Assembly: GCF_001625305.1 (NCBI RefSeq)
Contig: NW_017804032.1
Location: 546,110-610,109, forward strand
Direction of reading: 5' to 3'
DNA from: Branchiostoma belcheri
Taxonomy: Eukaryota; Chordata; Leptocardii; Amphioxiformes; Branchiostomatidae
Length of the DNA: 64,000 nt
Position 1 is the first letter of the stretch; each line of letters starts with the position of its first letter. Shown piece by piece: positions 1 through 12,379 of this stretch. Below the pieces are notes generated by a model. That model was not told the origin of the DNA. It did not search any database and worked only from the letters and a program-made list of their open reading frames with translations. A program made the position numbers and the translations under genes.

Positions 1-660
1 CCGGAATTGGAAACGTCTAGGTAGGAATTCTTCGTATAGGAAAGCACTATGTATTAATCGGCATGAGAGGCCATGCACTGAAGAAAAACTATCTGTAACT
101 GTTGTCGTTTCCACTACTGTTGATGCAGAACTAGTACATAATAATGATGATGAATTCCACAGTCAAGAGCTAACTCTGAAGTGCAACCCAAACTGGAGAG
201 ACCCTTAATTATTTATGAAAGCCGTCCGGCCTTTTCAATACTGTATGATGAGAAAATTCCTTTATGGCCAAAAAACTGTGAAAAGCATTGTTCCCTATGG
301 GGCAATTTCTTATTGCCTTTTATGACCCCTGTAAATCAATTTGGTCATAAATATGTCACCAGGTACCTTAACTACTGTAGCCGCCGCCTGAAGAGTTTTT
401 GCTAAATTTGTCATCTTTCTGAAAATGATTTAATATTGCAACTCTGCTATGATATTAGAGCTAGTGTTACATCCTATGTTCCGTTGTCTAGGGTTTATTT
501 TATCTTCAAGTTGATATGTTAAGTGAATGCTATGAGTTAGCAGTAACCATATATTGTAGATACATGGAATTTGCTTACTTTAAGTGATGTCATTAAAGCA
601 GCGAAAAAATTCTCGTGTCGTACAGTCGAACATTTAAGTACGTCAAATCCTTGCCCACAC
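1..660. other. Unassigned flank with one dispersed-repeat fragment
   Basis: No gene is recognised here. The first ~60 bases share the stretch GTATAGGAAAGCACTAT and its surroundings with 5480-5525, so this is probably a fragment of a dispersed repeat. The short open frames present have no recognisable domain. Confidence 0.4.
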
Positions 661-942
661 AGTTTTCAGTTTCAGTTTTTATTCGCACTTTAAAACAAAA
701 TACAGACACAAGAAAATATAAATGAAATGTGACAGTGTAGGGAGGCCGGAAGCATAAAATGCTTATGAGGAGGCCTCCCTTCATAACTTAATTAACAATT
801 CAAATTAATCGGATAAATAAGAAATAACTTACTAGGTAACGGGTAAATGAAACAAAACAATAAAATACAATACGATACAATACTATCTACAATTATGAAA
901 AGTAGTAATGAAAAGTAGTAAACAAGGAAACTTAAACAAGAA

Positions 943-1344
943 TTAAGAATGTGTGGGGTTATTTATGAAAGTTGCTTTAGTATAATTTTTGAAAATGGTG
1001 ACGGAGGGACTAATTTGTAAAGTTCTACTTAGGTTGTTCCAAATTGTTGGGCCTCTGTACGTGATTGTAAATTGACGGAGATTCGATTTCGCATTGGATG
1101 GCCTTAAATAATTGCATTGGCGTGTAAAGTGGTTGTGGATGTCTGAGTTTAATAAGAAGGTGTAGGTGTCGTGGAAGGTTTCAGGAAGGCAAGGACATTT
1201 ATTCATTATCTTGTACATTAAAAGACTTGTTTGTAGTTTATTTATGTCATTTATGGACAGTATTTTGAGCTTTTTAAACAATGGTGCAGTAGGGAAAGTG
1301 AATGGAACTTTTGACGCTATCCTGATGTATCGTTTCTGAAGCAA
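943..1344 (-). pseudogene. LINE ORF2 C-terminal region
   Basis: This is the end of the retrotransposon polyprotein. It contains the motif QKRYIRIAS and the typical C-terminal GPTIWNNLSRTLQISPSVTIFK, which corresponds to the GPxLWNxLP...SxxxFKxxLK pattern of CR1/Jockey-type ORF2 proteins. It lies in the same frame as the sequence just downstream of the 1497-1502 frameshift, so the true segment starts near 1495. A stop codon at 943 ends the ORF and is followed by the 3' UTR. Confidence 0.85.
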
Positions 1345-1463
1345 AAAAAGCGGTTTAAGTGATGTAGTGTACGTACCTGCCCATATAATATTACAATAAC
1401 TTAAGTAAGGATAGATTAGACTATAGTAGAGAGTGATAAATGTTTTAGGAGATAAAAGATTTC

Positions 1464-2414
1464 CTACTTTCCGTATAATACCAATGTTCTTGGATATTTT
1501 TTACTAATAAGATCGATGTGATTTTTCCATGTTAATTTTGCATCTATTAAAACCCCTAGAAAACGGGTGTGTGTTACTTGAGTAATAATGTTGCTGTTTA
1601 TGTATATTTGTACGTTTTCCTTCGGGTAATTTCTATTTTTACCTGCAAATATTATTAAATTTGTTTTCTTAACATTTAAAGACAATTTGTTTGTTTTAAA
1701 CCACTTATTTACTTTATCCAATTCTTCGTTCATTGTAGTTACTAACGTGTTGAGATTTTTATGTGACATGAATAGATTTGTATCATCAGCAAAGAGAAGA
1801 GCAAATAATTTTTGAGATACTTGTGCTAAATCATTTATGTAAATTAGAAAAAGTAGGGGTCCCAGGATGGATCCTTGCGGAACGCCACATGTTATCGAGT
1901 TATGTTGTGATTTGTAAATGCCATTGGTAACATATTGTTTTCTGTTAGCAAGATAATCTTTAAGCCAATCATGAACTGTGTTTTGTAAGCCGTACATATG
2001 TAATTTGTCAAGTAATATTTTGTGGTCAACGGTATCAAATGCTTTTGAAAGATCAAGAAATATGCCTACGGTGTATTCGTTGTTTTCTAGCGCTTCGGTT
2101 ATTTTATCAGTTAAGCATAACAGGGGCATGTACGTAGAATATTTTTTGCGAAATCCATATTGATGAGAATAAAGAATATTATTTGTTTCTAAGTGACTTA
2201 AAATTCTTTTATAAACTAATTTTTCTAAGATTTTTGAAAACGTAGGAAGGATTGATATAGGTCTGTAGTTTGTAAATATGTCAAGATCTCCGGTTTTGTA
2301 TAGGGGTATTACTTTGGCCATTTTCAATTCTGTTGGTACTGATCCAGTTGACAAAGAAAGCTTAAAAATATGAGTAATTGGTTCTAAAATGGAGGAGACA
2401 TTTTGCTTTATCAA
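1464..2414 (-). pseudogene. LINE reverse transcriptase domain
   Basis: This is the RT core of the retrotransposon. In order it shows the fingers motif NYRPISILP, motif A with the catalytic Asp in LDLSKAFDTVDH, motif B GVPQGSILGPLLFLIYINDL, and motif C FADD with the two catalytic Asp. The thumb-proximal motif KTNKLSLNVKKTN and the following TRFLGVLID motif are also present. All catalytic residues are intact, but the frame closes at a frameshift in the T run at 1497-1502, so no full-length protein can be made from this copy. Confidence 0.93.
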
Positions 2415-2430
2415 AGATGCACTTAATTCG

Positions 2431-2826
2431 TCATGACCTGGAGCTGCATTTTTTCAAATTTATGATAATATCGTGAATCTCTGTAGAATTTGGCTCTTCA
2501 AAAGAGTTTGTGTGTGGATAGGAACATTCAAAATATTGCAAAGGGGAACAATCGGTCTTTTCGATTTTGTTTGCAAGGGATGGCCCAATATTGGTGAAAA
2601 AATCGTTGAATCTATTAACAATGTCTTGTGGATCATCTATGTATGACTCTCCATCACGAAATTTATTAGGAATGACAATACTTGGTTTTTTTCTGTTAAG
2701 GAGTTCGTTGATTATTTTCCAGGTTTTGGATATATCCGAGGATGCGGCTTTTAACTTTTCGTCGTAATATTTCTTTTTAGACAAACGAATAATGGAGTTG
2801 TACTTGTTTCTATACGTTCTACACAC
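2431..2826 (-). pseudogene. LINE ORF2 fragment, linker upstream of RT
   Basis: This open segment carries the region before the RT fingers, including the KTWKIINELL motif and the DPQDIVNRFNDFFTNIG motif that precede the RT domain in many CR1/Jockey-type polyproteins. It ends because of a frameshift in the six-T run at 2449-2454. In the next frame the expected PGHDELSA motif follows at once and leads into the RT segment. There is no proper start codon: the frame is entered by 5' truncation of the element. Confidence 0.85.
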
Positions 2827-2830
2827 ACAG

Positions 2831-5800
2831 ATAAACCTTTAAGTTACCAACGACCTAGTTTGGATAAGTTGCAGACTTGGAAACTAAAATCGGCCTGTAA
2901 AAGTATAGTAAAAATGGGTAATGTCGTCTCCACCGTTAGCAAATACCATTAGCAATTTGACCAGTTTGTGCTCGAGTGACCCGTGCTTCGAATGGCAAGA
3001 CGGATTAAAACAATTGGCCTCAAGCTCCTCGGCAAGAAAGAGCTTTTCAAAAACAATCAATACAAACCAGGTTCGTGTAACAGCTCCAAATCTCTCTGAG
3101 AGCCGTCCATGTGGAAAACGGTGATATGTAAAATGGGGAAGCTGATGTTTTATTCATGCCCACACTTTGAGTCACTTTAGCATTACTTGCGTCCTTCGGT
3201 GGCCTTCATCTTTCTTCAAACGCCCAGACGAAGTTACTTCAGTCTACATTCTAGGACTGGATTTTTTTGGAGGGGAAGCTAGTAAAAAAACTGTAGGTAT
3301 ACTTTTTGGGAAGCCTCGAGAGTACTGTATTGGATTTGATTCATACCTGAGAATAACAAAAATCTAAGGAATACTACTGGCCATGAAATAGTGGCCACAA
3401 TGGCTTGTGTCATAGTCACCTGTACACGTTTTAACTTAAAGGGCGCTCCTACAAATGAGTAATAATGACCCAACGTTACCCAAAGATACAGGTATGAAAA
3501 CCGTGGACGTAGGTAGGTATCAGTAATAACGTCATACATGTATACACCAAAGATACGACAATGTCCCTTTATCATGTAAAACACGTGGGTGTTCCTGACA
3601 TGGCTGAGTCTTAGGCCTTGAACTTGCCCAATGCATAACGTGGAGATCTATACCCCCGCCTGGGGTACTGCAATACATCTGTACTGGTCGTTGCCAACGA
3701 TTTTTGAAGCATACTTCAAAGTACCAAGTGGACTTCTTTATTCCCACTGCATACACACTGTAACTTTGTTGCCTCAACAAATCAAACATATGCCGTTCCA
3801 CGCAACTGATAGAACTATTTCGCAGAGAAATGGTTGAGCTATACGTCCACAAATGTTGCATGAAATGAGGTTTTTACGAGCTCTGGCGGTTTAATATTTC
3901 GAGGTATCTTGACAGAAAAATGGCGAAGACGCATGATTCCAATTATCAGCATTGATATTTCTTTTACGTAGTTCAGCGGGTCACTCTTTCTTATGTTTCA
4001 GTAGATGACATATCTACGCTCTCATTAGACGTTACCAGATTCAGAGCACAATCTGTACCGCCAAAGATGCGGACTTTATTCCGCGACAACTTTGTAGTCT
4101 CCAGCCCATCACTAGTGTTACTAATGGATATTATTATACCACAGACGCAAGGGACATGACTGGATAGCCTCAGCGGATTGCTCTATATGTCACAGCGCAC
4201 GCTTGGTAATGGGAGTTTATGGACCTTTCATGGCTCAGCTTCTGCAAAAGGCAAATGCGTAGGAAGTGCAAGATGCTAATCTATATTTCTGGTCTCTGTT
4301 TGTAATAGCGCTTGTGTCAAAAGAATATACATGTATGCAGTATATGTTTAGTAAAACATGAGATATTAAGATATATCGTTTCATAGAGTTCGTATCTGGT
4401 ATCCTTTCAGAAGGTGGTTTAGCTATAGGCTAGTCATTTGACTTTACGATCTTCCGTCCTGCATCGCCGCTTGTGGCTTATCGTTTACTTTGTGAATATA
4501 AAGTTTCGTATAGTTTTTACACATCAAAATATACAATGGTGTATGCATGGGCATATCGGATGTAGAGGGAAACCCACAATGACTATAACAGCCTCGCTTT
4601 TTTATATTTCATAGCATATGTATGCAAATACATCAATAACATCAGTTATTGGGGAAACAAACTCGAGAGATAAGACTAAGGCAGTAAGGGACATGAAAAT
4701 ACACCAAAGACTTTGAAAATATGGTACATACTGCTTTCTCTAGCGAGCACTAAAACTAGTACCACGTATGTTGTAGAATGTAGTATGATATTAGAGGTAG
4801 TCTCTTATAGCATTGTGTTTTTTTCATACATGTTTTGTACCTGCAGTTAGCTCTCAGGTATTTATTTGCAATAAAATTTCTCACTAATAAAGATCCGTTA
4901 AGGAGTATGGGAGCTTAACACTGGCCCCTGCTTGTGCGGTTGTGCGGCCCAAGGGCTTTAGATACGGACTTGTGCAACTCCCTGTGTACCAAATAGTGTC
5001 AGAAGGACTTTCATGATTGAGTGGTTAGATAGTGACATCCAACCTTCGTTTTATTCTTCGACCCTGACCTTAAATTCAAGTCTACTGGAAGATGTAGTCA
5101 TTGGATGAGACTTCAACAGAGTCGTTCTTAGGTGCACTGGATATGGATTGTACGACAGATACCAAGTCATCATGTCATTCTGAATCCCAGACAGCATGTC
5201 TGGATATTACTGTCATTCTATCGGGCGACAATGAGATCCCACGGTGTAAAAAATACAACTAACTTCGTTTGGATTGCAAGAATGATAGCACAGTAAATGG
5301 TGAAAATGATGCTGCTAGAACACTGCCAAATACACTACACAAACCACTGTTACATCGTTGGACAATTATTTTATCTATTGATTTTTTTATCCATTCGGCT
5401 TCATAGAATAAAATATTCTGGCAACAGGAACTAGAATCACAAATTATTACAAATATACTTTTTTTGTCTTCTCCCGACATTGGAAACTTCTTGTCCGTAT
5501 AGGAAAGCACTATATATAAATCAGGTGCGGTGACTTCTTCAAAGTCAAATGTGGCTACAAGCGTCTCTTTCCTTGATTGATTTTCGATGTAGGCGGGACC
5601 TCAGGGCCAGGACTAACGACACTTCCAAGGGGCTTACAATGTTTTTGGAAACCTTTTAGGTCACGGGCCTCGATATCTCCCCTGCAAAGTTTATTTCTAT
5701 TGATCTGTTATGTGTAATGGCCCAGGTTAAGGCGTGTTGTATATCAGGAAATATTGAGCGTGTCTTTCACCTATGCACATTCTGACATCAAGCAGACAAT

Positions 5801-8150
5801 AGCTATAACACTCATTCAGCCTCTGTTAAAGGTGCTCAATGCAGTTTCTAGGCTTTGAAAAGCAGATTTTTCAAAGTCAATATTCTAGTCACTTATCTAC
5901 CGTAGTAAGTTGAAACAACGTTATCCCAATGTACGGTATTATAACATTCATAGAGCAAAAATGCCGACAATTGCGACAGAAAACGGTTACTGTTAGATCC
6001 TGGATTGTTTTTTTTTTTTTGAGAAAATATTAATTATCTTGGGGCTTTTTTCTGTGCTGTTTTAAACGTCCAAAGTATAAAATACTGATGCAAATAGCAT
6101 CACTTAGTCTATATGTTATATTTTCAAAGACTCTGGGAATTCGCGTATAGTCTAAAAAAAAGGAAACAGTCAAATGATAGGATAACACAGTTTTGCAAAA
6201 CGTTAACTCTCTCTTAGTAACTCTTTAAATATCCGTGATGTGTTCAAGATTTACATTTCAATACCAGCTCCGCTAGATCTCCAGTCAAAATATTATGCAG
6301 GTTAATGAACAGCATGGAAGAGTACAATAAAAACGTACTCTTGAGTTTATAAAGAAGTAATGCTTCAAGCTATCAGCATCTAATTGTACATTATTAGTAC
6401 AATCCGCCCGCGCAATTGTACTCTCTCAACACTAACTTTATATGATGACACTATGTGCTCCCAATTATCTTCATATCACAGATTGTACACCTCAATAAAA
6501 GCCTCATCTCATCAAATTCCTCGCCTCGCACCAGAAGGTCTCAATTTTAGCATAATCTAGTGTCATATTTCTCATTGACTAGCCATCTGTATAGCGTCTG
6601 TACCAAGATAGAAGTCTGTCTGACACCTTAAGAGCACCGCCCCAATTAAACAAGCTGAATGTTGCGGGATTGGGATTACGCCATACGCGGTACGTACTAG
6701 CCTACCTGGCACCAGCCGTCTGAGCTGTGGAGAGAACCTCATATTTCATCTTAGCTGCACGACAAATAAGGCATTATCTTCCATTACAAGTACGACAAGT
6801 AATTGTTCAGACGTTTAGAGAAAGCTTTATAGATGACATTAGGAAAGACACATTCATAACTCTGGGTTCTTTGAACTTGGGTACTTTCTAGACGAGAAAG
6901 GATGAACTCAAAGATTTGATTCAAATTTTCGGCAGGTCTTCTGGTCTTTTCCGGATGATTGAGAATCTGGTGAATTGGGAACTTCAAGTTCTCTCTGGAA
7001 GTGGATGGAAAAATCTATAACGTTTGTATCCTTGAAACTCTAGCTCTCGCTTTTGTACGATCCAAAATGGCGGCGTATTGATCGCTGTACCACAGATATC
7101 CCATCTACTAGTATCTTTGCGCGCTGCTTCCAATGACTTCTCGTTGGCAACCTGTTCTGTTCTACTGCTATGCTCTTTGCATTTAAAAACAAGCTTTATC
7201 ATCCGCCCCTCCCGTTTCCAAACGATCCACACACCTATTTATACCTGACACGCGCCAAACTGAAACTGTTGCATGCTTGAAAAGATAGATTGGGCGCCGA
7301 GAACTCCATCAATATTACACTCCATTGTAGACAACTGGAACAGCACACAAGGGACTGCTGCGTCCCTATTGGGGCACGCTGTTCTGCCTCAGATAGCTTT
7401 GTCAGACGAAAGGTTTAGCCACAGGGTATTGGAGGTCTGGGAAGGAAGAGGAAATAGGTCTCTTTTCCGTGGAAACCCTAGCAGACATATGGGTGGAAGC
7501 CGGGGACATTAGTAGTCACAGAGAGAACCAACCCGTGGGATCCACTGATTAGAATCGCGAGCTCAGTTGATGAAGTGCAACCAAATCTTTACCGGTAAGC
7601 CCCGGAGAAGCAAACTTTGTGCGAGGAATGAATAAATCAATAAGAATCAAAGTAGCCGACTAAGATTGCTACAGCCAACTCCCTGAACAGCAAACTTGTC
7701 GTTAGCAAAAAAACTGTTAAATGTTCCCAGTGCCGACATAAAATCTTGATGAACTACTCTAATACCCAACATTGATGTTGTGGACGTAGCTATGAACGAT
7801 GATGATTATATGAGAGCCTCAAAAGAACATATGAAGGTATAAATTATCTAGGTATCATTTATCTGAAAACGTATTGATACTCCTTCTGGTATACATACGT
7901 AATATATATACATTTTTCAATAATGACTGCAGTACTGATTCTACCTCCCAAGGCTAGGTGGCGCTGCTATGAGAAGAGTGCGGTCCCAAACGTGAATGAG
8001 CTTGTATCCCCCTCATCAGGCTAGGGTTTATGACTGAAGCAAATGTTCTGATCATATACAGCCTTCTAAGTCGAGCCCCATGCCGAAAATCCTTGTTCAG
8101 TGTCAATTGAAGGGCGAATAAGATCAAGGGTGTAATATATGCCCTAGCCT
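2831..8150. other. Intergenic or intronic stretch without recognised gene
   Basis: I see no exon that I can assign. It may include intron or upstream sequence of the HS6ST gene, whose last exon is at 10506. It holds SINE remnants near 4690-4990 and a repeat fragment at 5478-5525. The open frames are short and lack domain motifs. Confidence 0.4.
4690..4990 (+). mobile_element. Diverged tRNA-derived SINE, interrupted
   Basis: The stretch containing ACCAAAGACTTTGAAAATAT and GGTACATACTGC, and later GCGGCCCAAGGGCTTTAGA, matches in order the body of the SINE at 56050-56250. The two halves are separated here by about 140 bp of unrelated sequence, so this copy appears interrupted or heavily diverged. 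Confidence 0.55.
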
Positions 8151-8159
8151 TTTCTTCAA

Positions 8160-8575
8160 CATGCTCATAAGTATTGGTATGTCAGAACACATACATGAGT
8201 ATTGGTATGTCAGATCACATACATGAGTATTGGTATGTCAGAACACATACATGATTATTGGTACGTATGTCAGAACACATGTATTAGTATTCATATCAGA
8301 ACACATACATAAGTATTGGTATGTCAGAACACATACATGAGTATTGCTTCGTCAGAACACATACATGAGTATTGCTTCGTCAGAACACATACATGAGTAT
8401 TGGTACGTATGTCAGAACACATGTATTAGTATTCATATCAGAACACATACATGAGTATTGGTATATCAGAACACATACATGAGTATTGGTATGTCAGAAC
8501 ACATACATGAGTATTGGTATGTCAGAACACATACATGAGTATTGCTTCGTCAGAACACATACATGAGTATAGCAC
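8160..8575. repeat. 28-bp minisatellite, about 14 imperfect copies
   Basis: Tandem copies of a 28-bp unit of the form GAGTATTGGTATGTCAGAAC plus ACATACAT. Variants have GCTTCGTCAG in place of GGTATGTCAG, and some units are lengthened by an extra GTACG. A two-unit variant block (GTACGTATGTCAG followed by ATTAGTATTCATATCAG) occurs twice, at about 8260 and 8400, which suggests a higher-order duplication within the array. Confidence 0.9.
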
Positions 8576-9159
8576 ACTAAGTGTGCCTAGATATAATTTC
8601 GAACGTGCCTCAAGGGCGCCCATTCTGTCAAATCATCCCCTGTAGTGCCATGTGGGGAGCCAGCGTTTCACTGTATGGTGGAAAATTAACAATTTTCCGC
8701 TAGAATGAAGCAGACTCGTAAGCGTGAAGTAAACTTGTTGAAGTTTGCTTGCCCTTATTCTTTGTTGTCTCTTCTCGTTTACTCTAGGCTTTTGAGACTA
8801 TATTCCACAGGAAACCGTTTTTTTTTTTTTGACAAATCTGAAACTTTCATTTTATAACTTAGCACTGAGATCGTGAAACACTCAGTGTAGACATTTAATG
8901 AAATTACGAAGTGGATGTGCGGTATGTTGTACTTAGATCAATGACCAGAACGGTATTGAGATAACACATTGTGCATTATACGTTATGGCAGATAGGCCAT
9001 TTCATGGGCTATTTCCCGTGATTTTGATACGACCAATATGAACATCATGCTAGCACTCGCAAATCAAGAACGTATCTGGAACGTTTTTTTTCCTTTTTAC
9101 TGATGCGAAGTGAGACGTTCGAAATGATGTAATAGATACAACTGAAGATACAATATGTT

Positions 9160-9260
9160 TGTGTTTACCTTCGCAGAAGGAAAACATTTGGTTTTGCTCT
9201 TTTTCTTCTTCTTCTTCTTCTCCAAACACATAAGGTCATGATCAATGACCTGGACCAGTG
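9160..9260 (+). repeat. Dispersed repeat family A fragment
   Basis: GAAGGAAAACATTTGGTTTT, then TTGCTC, CTCCAAACACATAAGGTCA and ATGACCTGGACCAG match the start of the longer copy at 15600-15840 and the fragment at 48605-48660. An expanded CTT microsatellite (9201-9222) sits inside it. Confidence 0.65.
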
Positions 9261-10418
9261 AACCGAGAAGAATGTGAATAAACTGTAAATGTGATAATGC
9301 CCAGTTCTGCTGACTTTGACATCGTGTGAAACATTATGTGTGCAAAATATCGATTCCGTAACCGGCAGAGGTAGAAACACGTACCAGGGGTACAGATAGC
9401 ACGGGGGCTTTCTAAACACTCTATTGATTAGGTCAGCTGCGTTTCCTAATCTAGTCTTGGTTCGATCAACCACGGAGGAGCTTTTGCCAACCCCTTGGCC
9501 ATTAGCAATATCACATACTGGCAGATTCCTTATTTGATGAACCGCTCAAATATTACAGGTATAGTACGATTGTAGTGTTATGATGAGCCAATGAAGACCG
9601 GTATCAACATGTTCTTTACCTTCTATGATTGAAAGATAATCGCAGACTCGCGTCCTCAATGAGGGCTGACATTTTTACCTCACCGGGGGATCTGTGCAGC
9701 ATTCTCTGTCATTCAGGCACCATTGATCCTACTGATGCACAGAATGGCAGCCTCATTTGCCTGCTTGCTTTCCAAATGATGCTTAACTTTTGCGGTATTG
9801 ATTTTCCTTGATGTGCACAATTTGTACTCCCAGAGTGACGGTTTTTGGGAATGAAGGTGCAATTATGGTTTTGTGTGGTTCACCGCAATCTTAACGGTCC
9901 GGTATCAGCCTAGGGGTTTGAAAAACTCAACACCAGCAGATTTCATTGTAGCTATTATTATATTGGGCTGATGCAATGGTCTGATGTACATGTGGGTACA
10001 GTGCGCACATTTCAGGTGTTTTCTCTGCTTTGCATTCAGCCCGGGAAGGGTGCATATGGCAGATAAACACACACCACTTCAAGTTAAATAGTCCCTTGTT
10101 CGTCGTAGTGTTTTAAGTTCCATGAGCTACAGAAACAGAGATACGTTCCGCTCTGTGCATAGAGTGGTGTCGGAAGGACCGCAACCTTTCAACTTCTAAA
10201 CTGGGTCGACGTGGAAACCTTCAAATAATGCACAGCTTTATCAAATCGATATTAACATCTATGAGTTTATGATGTTCTAAAAATGTAAAATCATCCAACA
10301 AACGTTTATTTGTTGCTATTCCATCAATATTGTGTTATCACAGAATTGTCCTGTGAAAGAAACAAAAATCTCCATCCTCGTTTTCGTGCAAGCTCACGCA
10401 CGTTCTCGCCAGGCTGGC

Positions 10419-10445
10419 TCTCGCGAGATTACATTTTAAAATGGC
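10419..10445 (+). promoter_or_regulatory. TCTCGCGAGA palindrome followed by ATGGCG context
   Basis: The 10-bp palindrome TCTCGCGAGA at 10419-10428 and the AAAATGGCGC context about 10 bp downstream are both known as core-promoter motifs of animal genes. They lie in the intron about 80 bp before the HS6ST last exon. This may mark an internal promoter, but only the motifs are seen. Confidence 0.35.
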
Positions 10446-10505
10446 GCCCGTTGTTGAAAAATGAAATGGGGTCTTTACTGATATGGTATCTGTGTTTTTC
10501 TGCAG

Positions 10506-11115
10506 GTATTTCTACATCACGATGCTGCGGGAACCTGTGGCCAGATACCTGAGCGAGTGGCGCCACGTACAGCGGGGAGCCACATGGAAAACTTCTCGAC
10601 ACATGTGCGATGGAAGAATGCCAACAGAAAAGGAGCTGCCATCTTGTTTCGACGACAACTGGGTGGGTGTTGGCTTGGACGAGTTCACAGATTGTCCGTG
10701 GAACCTCGCAAATAATCGCCAGACCCGCATGCTGGCAGACTTGAGCCTTGTCGGCTGCTACAACACATCCCGCGTAAGTCAGGAGCAGAGAAACCGCATT
10801 CTTCTGGGAAGTGCGAAGACCAATCTGCGGCGGATGGCGTTCTTTGGCCTCACAGAATTCCAGAAGAAAAGCCAGTACATGTTTGAAAGGACCTTTAAAC
10901 TTAAGTTTATCGAACCTTTCGAGCAAGTCAACGGCACAACAGCAGGAAGAACACCCATCTCAGAAGACAAAAAGAGGAGAGTAGAAGAACTGAACACTCT
11001 TGACATTGAACTTTACGACTATGCCAAAGACTTATTTTTACAGAGACTAGAGCGGCTAAAGCAAAGTGATCCAGACTATTATGATTATGTAGATGAAGAA
11101 GTAGGTAACTGGTAA
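10506..11115 (+). CDS. HS6ST: Heparan-sulfate 6-O-sulfotransferase, last coding exon
   Basis: HS6ST is a Golgi type II membrane enzyme that moves sulfate from PAPS to the 6-O position of glucosamine in heparan sulfate. This exon encodes about 203 residues of the C-terminal half of the sulfotransferase domain. It follows a TGCAG acceptor (10501-10505) and starts in phase 2. Recognisable blocks are LREPVARYLSEWRHVQRGA, which holds the 3'-phosphate-binding Arg/Ser of the PAPS site, then NLANNRQTRMLADLSLVGCY, FGLTEFQKKSQYMFERTF and LYDYAKDLF. All are typical of vertebrate HS6ST1-3. The tail after LFLQRLERLKQ is short and acidic (DYYDYVDEE), unlike the longer charged tails of the human enzymes. 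The earlier exons (transmembrane anchor and 5'-phosphosulfate-binding loop) were not found in the window. A single amphioxus orthologue of the three vertebrate paralogues is likely but untested. Confidence 0.95.
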
Positions 11116-11472
11116 AGATATCCTCATCATTGCACTATATTACTTGTTGAAATATCGTTTTCAACAATCTCAAGCCAAACCAAACCCTTGTACAGACAAC
11201 GACATATAGCTGACTTAGTACATGTACCAGGAAATCCAAAGTCAAGCCTAATCATACCACATAGCAAATTTAAAGGAGAGTCAAAAAGTGTAACAGCTAT
11301 TTTGTGGTCTGTGGCGCTCTTGATCTGTGTAGCATTAAGAGTCGCTCTAAGTCTAACGATAACTATGATCGCCATTCAAAAAGGCCACAGAGCCACCAGT
11401 GTAAAAGAGAAGAGTTATTTTCCATAGCTTACAGATATTCACTCAGAAACCATATGTAAAAGCCATGTCATG

Positions 11473-11586
11473 GTTCCTAGTGCGCTTGTGCAGAGGTCAG
11501 AGTTCACCCCTGTCGATTCCTTGCAGGATTCTTAAACTTTGAGATTAGACCACAATGCATCACGACTGCACAAGCGCACTAGGAAC
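11473..11586. mobile_element. Short inverted-repeat element (MITE-like)
   Basis: Perfect 21-bp inverted arms, GTTCCTAGTGCGCTTGTGCA(G) at 11473-11493 and its reverse complement at 11566-11586, flank 72 bp. This is the layout of a MITE or a fold-back element. It lies in the presumed HS6ST 3' UTR. Confidence 0.7.
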
Positions 11587-11943
11587 TGTGAAATGCCTTA
11601 TTGGGTTGATGTTTGACATTGTACCATGTATTTGATATTGTTGTAATGCGATCTATTGGTTATATACCAGCATATGGCCAGTAATTTATCGTTAGGCCAC
11701 AGCAGGTAGTTTTTATGGATGACATCAGCGCGCATTGATTTTCGCCTTATTTTGAAAAAAAAAGAGATAAGAAATTTTGTTCCCCTCTGACAGTGGTCAA
11801 CATGCCGAAAATGGGCAAAGAGATCTGTTGCCATGTCGAGACGTGGATGACAGATAAATATGATGTTCCCACTGAATCAAAATCTTTTGTACAATGATTG
11901 AAAACTATATTTTTCAGTGACAATGAATGTTGTAATAGCTGGC

Positions 11944-11949
11944 AATAAA
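11944..11949 (+). terminator. Candidate HS6ST polyadenylation signal
   Basis: AATAAA lies about 830 bp after the HS6ST stop codon. Further AATAAA hexamers follow near 12261 and 12341, so 3'-end choice could vary. Confidence 0.4.
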
Positions 11950-12379
11950 CTTAGCAGAATATAGCTATGATTTCTTGTTTTCAAGGTTTATGATTTTAAA
12001 ATTTGGAAATGTAGGAATCTTGTTTTTTTTTTTGTCCTGCCTTGTTTTTTTGCCCTATCGCATTAGATTTGGAGTCTGTGGAGGATGTCATTCATAAAAT
12101 TTACTTGCTGTGGCCTTATGTAGACAGCATAACCTGCATGTAAGTACTGCTAAACTAATACATCGATTCTGGTCAACGTTTTTACATTGACCATGCAATG
12201 ACCTCTCCATTTTCTCCTTTACAAAAAACAACAACAAACAAACAAAAAAAGACGAAAAATAATAAAGAGTCGATCGTGCCACAGAATAGTGTATTGAGCC
12301 CATTTGTGTCAACTTTACATGATATGCTGATATAATAATGCTAATAAACAGGCTATCTAGTTACGCTCTTCGTTGCTGG

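Larger units (their letters stand above)
660..2830 (-). mobile_element. 5'-truncated CR1/Jockey-like LINE retrotransposon
   Basis: This is a decayed non-LTR retrotransposon read on the minus strand. It keeps part of the linker upstream of the reverse transcriptase, the whole RT core, the C-terminal region and the 3' UTR. The apurinic endonuclease and ORF1 are missing, so the copy is truncated near 2830, as is typical of aborted target-primed reverse transcription. The 3' UTR (about 660-942) ends in short CTGAAA-type repeats with AATAAA just before them. That kind of tail, rather than a long poly(A), is known from CR1/L2-type elements. The RT sequence fits the CR1/Jockey group, but the exact clade needs a phylogeny. 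The coding frame is broken twice, each time at a run of six T on the plus strand (2449-2454 and 1497-1502). Confidence 0.9.

Noticed and set aside
8160..8575. Regular 28-bp repeats resembling a CRISPR array in size
   Set aside because: The units are directly adjacent with no spacers, in a spliced eukaryotic genome, so this is a minisatellite. The same applies to 25791-25895.
10429..10926. 165-codon minus-strand ORF
   Set aside because: It is the antisense shadow of the HS6ST exon, which has unmistakable family motifs on the plus strand.
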